64,000 nt of DNA from Eggerthella sinensis (lineage in GTDB: Bacteria > Actinomycetota > Coriobacteriia > Coriobacteriales > Eggerthellaceae), in NCBI RefSeq assembly GCF_003339815.1, contig NZ_PPTT01000010.1, positions 56,761-120,760 on the forward strand, written 5' to 3'. Each line of letters starts with the position of its first letter. Within the stretch, counting starts at the first letter, position 1. Below the pieces are notes generated by a model. That model saw only the letters and a list, made by a program, of their open reading frames with translations, searched no databases and was not told where the DNA came from. The translations under genes were made by a program, and so were the position numbers. Shown one piece after another: positions 17,841 through 24,339 of this stretch.

Positions 17841-18602
17841 CTACGCGTACCAGCTCATCACTTGCTTGTATATCGGCAGGATGGACTGCCGTTGCTCGCG
17901 GAACGCTTCGAGCGCGGCGTTGAGCTCTGCGACGGAGGCCTCGTCGGCGGCGCTCGGTTCCACGCTGAGCGCTTTCTCAAGGCGCTTGCGCGCCTGCTTG
18001 TAGGCGCTCTTCCCGGCGTAGGTCATCTTCTTCTTCGCCGCGCTGTAGTAGTCGTTCGTGGCGCCGATGAGCGCGAAGCTGTCGAGCATCTGCTGAATGA
18101 GCGCCCGCGTGGCCTTGTCGGCCGCCTCGTGCTCCTGCGCATCGGCGAGGGCCTGCTGTATGTCGTTCTGGGTGACTTCGTCGCCGGCGGTGAACACGAC
18201 GATTTCGGCGTTGCTGCGATCGAGGTTGGCGGCCGAAACGGTTAAGAGGCCCGCTGCGTCGAGCTCGAACCGCAGCTCGATTTGCGGCACGCCGGCCCCG
18301 CTCCACTTGATGTTGCGCACGCGGATGCGGCACAGCTCGATGCCGTCGCGCGCGAGCGGGCGGTTGCCCATGAGGACGTGGAACTCGGCCGCCATCTGGA
18401 ACGAGTCGGCCGTGGAGAACATCGTGGTGGTGGCGTAGGGCAGGCGCACGCCACAGGGTACCACCTCGGACACGTAGCCTCCGGGAAGCTCCACGTTGAG
18501 CGCGAGCGGCAACAGGCCGTCGGGAAGGTCGAGGTGCACGCGCGCCTCGGGTTCGTCAACGCGCACCATATTCTGATAGAGGTCGGAAGCTTTGTTCGCC
18601 AT
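17841..18602 (-). CDS. stand-alone Hsp70 (DnaK-type) substrate-binding-domain protein
   Basis: 253 residues matching only the C-terminal half of DnaK. A beta-sandwich peptide-binding domain (about 10-150) includes LMGNRPLARDGIEL, GVPQIELRFELDAAGLLTVSAANLD, the counterpart of the DnaK GVPQIEV-FDIDANGILNVSA stretch. A charged helical lid (about 155-253) follows. The actin-like ATPase domain is wholly missing, and nothing upstream encodes it. Start ATG 18602 follows GGAGGAG. A sigma-54 promoter at 18646-18661 drives it, back to back with that of transferase 2, tying it to the island. It may be a holdase or assembly factor for island enzymes (inference). Base composition is like its neighbours. 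Confidence 0.82.
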   Translation of the reverse strand: MANKASDLYQNMVRVDEPEARVHLDLPDGLLPLALNVELPGGYVSEVVPCGVRLPYATTTMFSTADSFQMAAEFHVLMGNRPLARDGIELCRIRVRNIKWSGAGVPQIELRFELDAAGLLTVSAANLDRSNAEIVVFTAGDEVTQNDIQQALADAQEHEAADKATRALIQQMLDSFALIGATNDYYSAAKKKMTYAGKSAYKQARKRLEKALSVEPSAADEASVAELNAALEAFREQRQSILPIYKQVMSWYA

Positions 18603-18645
18603 GGTCGCTCCTCCTGCATTGTTCGGATTCCTTGGTGCGTTCGCC

Positions 18646-18661
18646 TGCAAATATCATGCCA
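18646..18661 (-). promoter_or_regulatory. sigma-54 promoter 3 (divergent)
   Basis: On the minus strand reads TGGCATGATATTTGCA, 44 bases upstream of the Hsp70-like start. Only 3 bases separate it from the plus-strand promoter at 18665; together they form a 35-base near-palindrome. Confidence 0.85.
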
Positions 18662-18664
18662 GGT

Positions 18665-18680
18665 TGGCATCATTTTTGCA
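18665..18680 (+). promoter_or_regulatory. sigma-54 promoter 4
   Basis: TGGCATCATTTTTGCA, 52 bases before CoA-transferase 2. A CAGGTGGC octamer overlaps its end and recurs 23 bases later (18679-18686 and 18702-18709). Confidence 0.85.
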
Positions 18681-18731
18681 GGTGGCCTTCGTAGCCGCTC
18701 TCAGGTGGCATCGCCAAGAAGGAGGAAGCAT

Positions 18732-19973
18732 ATGAAAGCACAGGAATGCCCGAAATTCGGCCCGCTGCAAGGGGTGAAGGTGGTCAACCTCACGATGGCC
18801 ATTGCCGGTCCGTTCGCCTGCAGCCTGCTGGCCGACTTGGGTGCCGAGGTCATCGGCGTGGAAAGCCCGCGCGGTCGCGACACGTCGCGTCCCACGAACG
18901 AGGCGTTGCAGGGATGGGGCACGCAGATGGAGCGGCGCAACACGCGCTCGCTGTGCATGAACGTGAAGGACGGCGCCGGTCGCGCGTGGTTCTTCGAGCT
19001 GCTCAAGCAGGCCGACATCCTCGTGGACGGTTTTCGCGGCGGGCAGATGGCGAAGTGGGGCATGACCGACGAGGCTCTGTGGGACATCAACCCGAAGCTC
19101 ACCATCGCGCACATTTCCGGCTTCGGGCAAACGGGCGACCCGGCCTACGTGTCGCGCGCCTCGTTCGACGGCATCGGGCAGGCCTACGGGTGCTTCATGG
19201 AGATGAACGGCTACCCCGACAGGCTTCCCGTGCTGGCATTTCCGCAGGTGTCGGACTACTACGCGGGGTTCATGGCCAGCATTGGCGCGCTGGCAGGCTA
19301 CATCAACGCGCAACGCACGGGCAAGGGCGATAGCGTGGACGTGGCGCAGTACGAGGCCATGCTGCGCTGCGAGGGCTTCTACGCACTGAACTATTTGAAC
19401 ACGGGCGCGCTTCCCGTGCGCGAAGGCTCGCACAGCACGTCGAGCGCGGGGTACGGCACCTACATCTGCAAGGACGGCGTGCCCATCTACACGCTCATCC
19501 TGGGTCCCGGCGTGGTGCGCGCGGCGTTGCCGCTGTTCGGGCTTGAGTACGGCAGCGAGCTGTTCCCCGAGGGCACGCCGGTTATCTCGTTCGGCAGCGA
19601 GGCGGGCGTCGTGTTGGAAGAGGCGATGGAGGCGTTCTTCAAGCAGCACACCGCCGAGGAGGCCGAGCAGCTCATGCTCGATGCCGGCGTGCCGTGCAGC
19701 CGCATTTATACGTTCGAGATGGCGGAGCGCGACCCGCACTATCAGGCGCGCGAGAGCTTCACGCAGTGGAAGAACTCGTTCGACGACGAAACCGTGCGCG
19801 GCGTCAACGTCGTGCCGCGTTTGAAGAACAACCCGGGTCAGATATGGCGCGGCATGCCGCTGGTGGGCGCCGACAACGAGGATATCCTCGAAGAGCTGGG
19901 GGCTTCGCCCGAGGAAGTGGCCGCCCTCTACGACGAAAAGCTGCTCAAGAAGGAGAACGGGCCCTTCGGGTAG
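18732..19973 (+). CDS. CaiB/BaiF-type CoA-transferase 2 (carnitine CoA-transferase-like)
   Basis: 413 residues, closer to E. coli CaiB than copy 1. PKFGPLQGVKV, IAGPFACSLLADLGAEVI, ERRNTRSL, ITDE-like MTDEALW, HISGFGQTGDPAY, D175 in QVSDYYAGF as the likely catalytic aspartate, TGKGDSVDVAQYEAMLR, and the C-terminal NNPGQIWRGMP stretch that CaiB also carries. It probably recycles CoA from the reduced product onto incoming substrate. ATG 18732 follows AAGGAGGAAG. It is the first gene of the main catabolic run; a long hairpin (20004-20045) and another sigma-54 promoter separate it from the next gene, so expression of the two can be uncoupled. Confidence 0.9.
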   Translation: MKAQECPKFGPLQGVKVVNLTMAIAGPFACSLLADLGAEVIGVESPRGRDTSRPTNEALQGWGTQMERRNTRSLCMNVKDGAGRAWFFELLKQADILVDGFRGGQMAKWGMTDEALWDINPKLTIAHISGFGQTGDPAYVSRASFDGIGQAYGCFMEMNGYPDRLPVLAFPQVSDYYAGFMASIGALAGYINAQRTGKGDSVDVAQYEAMLRCEGFYALNYLNTGALPVREGSHSTSSAGYGTYICKDGVPIYTLILGPGVVRAALPLFGLEYGSELFPEGTPVISFGSEAGVVLEEAMEAFFKQHTAEEAEQLMLDAGVPCSRIYTFEMAERDPHYQARESFTQWKNSFDDETVRGVNVVPRLKNNPGQIWRGMPLVGADNEDILEELGASPEEVAALYDEKLLKKENGPFG

Positions 19974-20003
19974 AAGGCGCCGCCCCTTCGGAGGGCATCG
20001 CCG

Positions 20004-20045
20004 GGCCGATGGGGGAACGGGCGCGCGCCTCTTCCCCCATCGGCC
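20004..20045 (+). terminator. strong hairpin between transferase 2 and MFS 2
   Basis: Perfect 14-base arms (20004-20017 and 20032-20045; GGCCGATGGGGGAA and complement) with a 14-base loop. It ends 5 bases before a sigma-54 promoter. There is no U-tract, so it may be an attenuator or a 3' stabilizing structure for the transferase message. Confidence 0.6.
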
Positions 20046-20049
20046 AACT

Positions 20050-20065
20050 TGGCACGGTATTTGCT
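20050..20065 (+). promoter_or_regulatory. sigma-54 promoter 5
   Basis: TGGCACGGTATTTGCT, an exact consensus match, 53 bases before the second MFS gene. Confidence 0.88.
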
Positions 20066-20117
20066 TCGTGTTCTTCATCGGAAGTTTCAGGGGGTTTTGA
20101 GACAAGGAGATGAGGAT

Positions 20118-21377
20118 ATGGGCACTGCGCGTACCAAAGGAGCCGTGTGGGCTTGGCTCGTCGTAATCGGTTGTATCGGCTTCTACTCCATTCCCACCGG
20201 CATCATCGGCAACACGTCGGGCATCTTCGTCGCGCCCGTCATGGACCAGTTCGGATGGACGCAAACCGACACCACCATGTACCGCACCATCCAGCCGCTC
20301 GTCGCGGCCGTGTGCGCACCCATCGCCGGCAAGCTGATGGGGAAGTACAACCCGCGGTGGATTCTGGCCGCGGTGTCGGCGGCGTTCGGCCTGGCGTCGT
20401 TCGCGAGCGCGTACGCCACCGAGCTGTGGCAGTGGAACCTGTACGGCGTGGTGTTCGGCGTGACGTCGGCCTTCTTCATGTACCTGGCGGCCCCCGTGCT
20501 CATCAACGCATGGTTCAAGAAGAGCGCGGGTCTGGCCATCAGCATCACGGCGGCGGTGCTGTCCATCTTGGCGGCGGTCGCAAGCCCGGTTGGCCAGGAG
20601 CTTATCAACCAGTTCGGATGGCAGACGGCGCGCGCGGCGCTGTCGCTCGTGACCACCGTGCTGTCGGTGGCGCTCACGGTGGCGTTCGTGCGCAAGGACC
20701 CGTCCGTGATGGGCTTGCTGCCGTTCGGCGCCGACGAGCGCGATTCGTCCGCGGGCGCGGTGGCCGCGGTCGATGAGGGCGCCACGGTTGCCCAGGCCAT
20801 CAAGTCGCCCGGCCTCTACCTGCTCATTCTCGTAGCTTGCATCTTCGTCATGTGCGCGGCCTTCTTCCAGCAGATTCCCGCGTTCTGCGCGCACGGAGCG
20901 TTGGGAGCCGGCGCCGGCGCCATGGCCGTGTCCATCATCATGGTGGGCGGCGTGGTGTTCAAGCTGCTGCTCGGCGCGCTCAACGACAAGATCGGCGTCA
21001 AGTTCACGGGCATCATCGCCGCGGCGTGCGGCGCCATCGGCATCCTGTTGGCTTACATCGCCGGCGAGAACATCGCGCTGTTCTACGCGGGCATGGTCAT
21101 CTTCGGCGGCGGCTACGCAGGTCTCACGGTCATCGCGCCCATGCTGGCGCGCGCGGCCTTCGGTTCGCTCAACTACTCGCAAATCTACTCCTGGGTGTCC
21201 ACGGGCATCTTCATCGCAACGGCTATCTCGTTCTTGGTGTACGGCATGATCTACGACACCACCGGCTCGTTCGACCTGTGCTTCATCCTGGTCATCGCCC
21301 TGTACCTGCTGGCCGTCGTCCTGGTTCCCATTACCCTGTCGCTCTCTCAGAAGGCGTGGAAGCGCAGCGGAAAGTAA
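20118..21377 (+). CDS. MFS transporter 2 (OFA-like)
   Basis: 419 residues, about 12 helices, paralogous to the MFS at 16472: CIGFYSIPTGIIGNTSGIF, FGWTQTDTTMYRTIQP and PRWILAAVSAAFGLASFA correspond segment by segment. The start is ATG 20118, with AAGGAGATGAGGAT just upstream; the frame is open further 5' but lacks a ribosome site. It heads a run of five closely spaced genes (MFS, reductase, crotonase, ligase, dehydrogenase) with gaps of 21-43 bases, probably one operon. Proposed role: uptake of the substrate or exchange of substrate for product. Confidence 0.88.
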   Translation: MGTARTKGAVWAWLVVIGCIGFYSIPTGIIGNTSGIFVAPVMDQFGWTQTDTTMYRTIQPLVAAVCAPIAGKLMGKYNPRWILAAVSAAFGLASFASAYATELWQWNLYGVVFGVTSAFFMYLAAPVLINAWFKKSAGLAISITAAVLSILAAVASPVGQELINQFGWQTARAALSLVTTVLSVALTVAFVRKDPSVMGLLPFGADERDSSAGAVAAVDEGATVAQAIKSPGLYLLILVACIFVMCAAFFQQIPAFCAHGALGAGAGAMAVSIIMVGGVVFKLLLGALNDKIGVKFTGIIAAACGAIGILLAYIAGENIALFYAGMVIFGGGYAGLTVIAPMLARAAFGSLNYSQIYSWVSTGIFIATAISFLVYGMIYDTTGSFDLCFILVIALYLLAVVLVPITLSLSQKAWKRSGK

Positions 21378-21407
21378 TCGCACTCGAAAGGAAGAGGAAG
21401 TTTCACT

Positions 21408-23507
21408 ATGAGCACGTTGTACCCCTTACTCGGATCGCCCTTGCAGGTGAACGGCATTACGCTGCAGAACCGTCTGATCACCACGTCCATGTCGCCGGGC
21501 GCCGGATACGTGACGAAGGACAACCGTCCCACGCAACGCCTGGCGAACTACCTGGAAGAGCGCGCCGAAGGCAAGACGGCGCTCATCATCCAAACCATCT
21601 GCTCCTGGAAGCGCAACGAGATCGACCCCGCGCACATCCACGAGCTGCCCAGCTGCTACGACGATAGCTGCATCCCCGACCTGCGCACCTATATGGTGGA
21701 GCCGGTGCACAAGCACGGCGGCCTCATCTGCGCGCAGCCCTATTGCGTGCACGATTGGAAGCCCGATGCCGAGACGCCGGAAGGTCCCTACGGCCCCTCC
21801 GACATCGCCATCCTCAAGTTCATGGGCGGCTTCCGCGCCATGTCGCTCGAGCAGATCGAGGCGTTCAAGCAGCAGTTCTTCAACGCGGCGCGCGTGTGCA
21901 AGGAGGCCGGGTTCGACGCCATCGAGGTCATGGCCGGCGTCGGCGGCATCCTGTCGCGCTTCATGGCGTTGGCCACGAACAACCGCACCGACGAGTACGG
22001 CGGCAGCCTCGAGAACCGCGTGCGGCTCACGCTTGAAGTCATTCGCGGCACGCGCGCCGTGGTGGGACCCGATTTCCCCATCGTGGTGCGGTGGTCGCCC
22101 ATCGACTTCATCAAGAGCCCGGCGGGTGCGGGCCTTTCCATGGAGGAATCCCTGCTCATCGCCCCGATGTTGGAAGAAGCCGGGTGCGATCTGCACGACC
22201 TCGCGGTGGGGTGGCACGAAACCAGCGAGCCGCTTACCACGAAGGCGATCGAGGACGGCCACTGGACGTTCGTGTCGCAGCAGATCAAGACCGTGGCGAA
22301 GAAGCCGGTGGCACAGGGGTACCGCAACACCGACCCGCGCGTGATGGAGCAGAACCTGCAAGACGGCAAGCTCGACGTGGTGGCCGGACTGCGCTACAGC
22401 ATTGCCGACCCGGCGCTGCCGCGCAAGGTGATGGAAGATCGTACCGACGACATGCGCCTGTGCATCGTGTGCTGCCGCTGCCTGGACGACGTGGTGAGCT
22501 CCGGCAAACCGTTGAACTACTGCGGCGTGAACGCGCGTTTGGGCGAAGAGCTCGACCACGAAGCCTTCCCGAAAGCGGCGCAGCGCAAGAAGGTCATGGT
22601 GGTGGGGTCGGGGCCGGCCGGCATCAACGCGGCGCTCACCGCCGCGCAGCGCGGCCACACCGTCGACCTGTACGAGGAGGGGCCGCGCCTCGGCGGCTGC
22701 GTGAAGATGAGCTCCATCTTCAGCCCTTACCACGAGCGATACCTGGACTACCTCATCACACAGGTGAAGAAGCACCCCGAGATCACCCTGCATTTCAAGA
22801 CGAAGGTGACGCCCGCCGTGGTGCGTACGGCGAAGCCCGATGCGGTGATCGTTGCCGTGGGCGGCAGCCCCATCGGGCTTGACGTGCCCGGCGGCGACGG
22901 CAAGAACGTGGTCACGTCGCACGACTTCCTCGAGATGATCAACGGCCATAAGCCGGCGGGCAAGCAGGGTGCGTTCAACAACTTCATGTGGGGCGCAGGC
23001 TCGCTGTTCCTCAGCATGTACTACACGCCGTCGTTCGCCCGCACCATGACGGAAAAGTCGCCGTGGCCCATCGGGCGCAGCGTCGCCATCATCGGCGGCG
23101 GCCTGCCGGGCTGCGAGTTCGGCCACCTGTGCATGGAGACGGGGCGCACCACGGCCATCATCGAAGAGCGCAAGAAGGTGGGCTTCGACGTGGGCGGTTC
23201 CGACCGCTTCGGCCTGATCAGCGGATTCAAGAAGGCAGAGAACGTGGAGCTGTACCCGCTCACGCGCGTCGTGGCCATCACCGACGACGGCGTGAAGGCC
23301 GTGCAAACCGATGCCGACGGCAACGAGCGCGAGCTGTTCATCCCTGCGAAGACGGTGGCGGTCACGCTCGGCCTCGACGAGAACCATGAGCTGGGAGAGG
23401 CGTTGAAGCCGCTCGTGAACGCGGTGTACCTCGTGGGCGACTGCGAAACGCCCGGCCGCATTGCCGATGCCACCAAGATGGGGTATCGCGCCGCCTGCGC
23501 GCTGTAG
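21408..23507 (+). CDS. old-yellow-enzyme/Fe-S/FAD enoate reductase (FadH/BaiCD/TMADH family)
   Basis: 699-residue NAD(P)H:flavin oxidoreductase likely to reduce a C=C bond. Residues 1-370 form the FMN TIM barrel (RLITTSMSPGAGYVT, EVMAGVGGILSRFMA, NRTDEYGGSLENR). The 4Fe-4S motif follows as C-x2-C-x2-C-x13-C (CIVCCRC...NYC), the spacing of trimethylamine dehydrogenase rather than the C-x2-C-x3-C of E. coli FadH. Then come the FAD dinucleotide fold MVVGSGPAGINAA and the NAD(P) fold AIIGGGLPGCEFG. Relatives include 2,4-dienoyl-CoA reductase, 2-enoate reductase and bile-acid BaiCD/BaiH. It lies 30 bases after the MFS gene. Confidence 0.88.
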   Translation: MSTLYPLLGSPLQVNGITLQNRLITTSMSPGAGYVTKDNRPTQRLANYLEERAEGKTALIIQTICSWKRNEIDPAHIHELPSCYDDSCIPDLRTYMVEPVHKHGGLICAQPYCVHDWKPDAETPEGPYGPSDIAILKFMGGFRAMSLEQIEAFKQQFFNAARVCKEAGFDAIEVMAGVGGILSRFMALATNNRTDEYGGSLENRVRLTLEVIRGTRAVVGPDFPIVVRWSPIDFIKSPAGAGLSMEESLLIAPMLEEAGCDLHDLAVGWHETSEPLTTKAIEDGHWTFVSQQIKTVAKKPVAQGYRNTDPRVMEQNLQDGKLDVVAGLRYSIADPALPRKVMEDRTDDMRLCIVCCRCLDDVVSSGKPLNYCGVNARLGEELDHEAFPKAAQRKKVMVVGSGPAGINAALTAAQRGHTVDLYEEGPRLGGCVKMSSIFSPYHERYLDYLITQVKKHPEITLHFKTKVTPAVVRTAKPDAVIVAVGGSPIGLDVPGGDGKNVVTSHDFLEMINGHKPAGKQGAFNNFMWGAGSLFLSMYYTPSFARTMTEKSPWPIGRSVAIIGGGLPGCEFGHLCMETGRTTAIIEERKKVGFDVGGSDRFGLISGFKKAENVELYPLTRVVAITDDGVKAVQTDADGNERELFIPAKTVAVTLGLDENHELGEALKPLVNAVYLVGDCETPGRIADATKMGYRAACAL

Positions 23508-23528
23508 CCCGAAAGGAGCAATCGAACT

Positions 23529-24296
23529 ATGTCTGAAGAGAAGGACGTCGTCTACGCCGAGCGGGCAGACGACGGCATCGAGGTGCTGTACCTCAACCAA
23601 CCGCGCAAGAAGAACGCGCTGTCCGGCGACATGATGGGCAAGCTGGACGCCCTGCTGCGTGCCGCCGACGACGCCAACGACGTGCGCGTCGTGGTGCTGC
23701 GCGGCGCCGGGCAGGACTTCTCGAGCGGCGGCGACCTCAACCAGGGTCCCGCCCTCGAACCCGGCCCGGAGGGCGCGCGGAAAACGTTGCGCCGCTACCT
23801 GAGCGTGGTGCGCACGATGCGCACCATCGCCAAGCCCGTCGTGGCCATGGTGGACGGTTACGCCGTGGGAGGCGCGTTCGCGTTGGCGTGCGCGTCCGAC
23901 CTCGTGTGCGCATCGGACCGCGCGCTGTTCGTGCCGGCGTTTTGCCAGATCGGCATTATCCCCGAGATGGGCATGATGAAGCTGCTGCCCGATCTCGTGG
24001 GGCCGCAGCGCGCCAAGGAGCTGCTGTTCTTCGGCGGCAAGATTCCCGCGCAGCAGCTGCAGGCATGGGGGCTCGTGAACCGCGTGTTCCCCGCCGCCAC
24101 CCTCGAGGAGGAGACGCTTGCGTTCGCGCGCGAGCTGGCGGCCATGCCCGACGCGTCCATCCAGATCACGAAGAACATCATGAACGCGCTTGCCGACAGC
24201 TCGCTGGAGGCCTGCCTGGAAGCCGAGTCGACGGCGTCGCCGTTCTGCACCACGACGAAGGCATACGCCGCCACGATGGAGAAGTTTGCCCGCTGA
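23529..24296 (+). CDS. enoyl-CoA hydratase/isomerase (crotonase family)
   Basis: 255 residues; acts on a CoA-bound enoyl chain. The first oxyanion-hole segment is SSGGDLNQ and the second is VDGYAVGGAFALA. The position of the first catalytic Glu of hydratases (as in the LPEAKLG of CaiD) is A136 in VPAFCQIG, whereas E145 in IIPEMG is kept. This single-acid pattern is typical of delta3-delta2 enoyl-CoA isomerases, so double-bond migration is more likely than hydration. It lies 21 bases after the reductase and 43 before the ligase. The isomerase assignment is from motif inspection only. Confidence 0.85.
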   Translation: MSEEKDVVYAERADDGIEVLYLNQPRKKNALSGDMMGKLDALLRAADDANDVRVVVLRGAGQDFSSGGDLNQGPALEPGPEGARKTLRRYLSVVRTMRTIAKPVVAMVDGYAVGGAFALACASDLVCASDRALFVPAFCQIGIIPEMGMMKLLPDLVGPQRAKELLFFGGKIPAQQLQAWGLVNRVFPAATLEEETLAFARELAAMPDASIQITKNIMNALADSSLEACLEAESTASPFCTTTKAYAATMEKFAR

Positions 24297-24339
24297 GCCC
24301 CGAGCAACGGAGCCGCGACGCACGAATGAGGTGAACGAT

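Noticed and set aside
15118..19973. Transferases considered as bile-acid BaiF and the island as a bai operon
   Set aside because: N- and C-terminal segments follow CaiB more closely, FixAB- and CaiA-like partners are present, and BaiA, BaiE and BaiI equivalents are absent.
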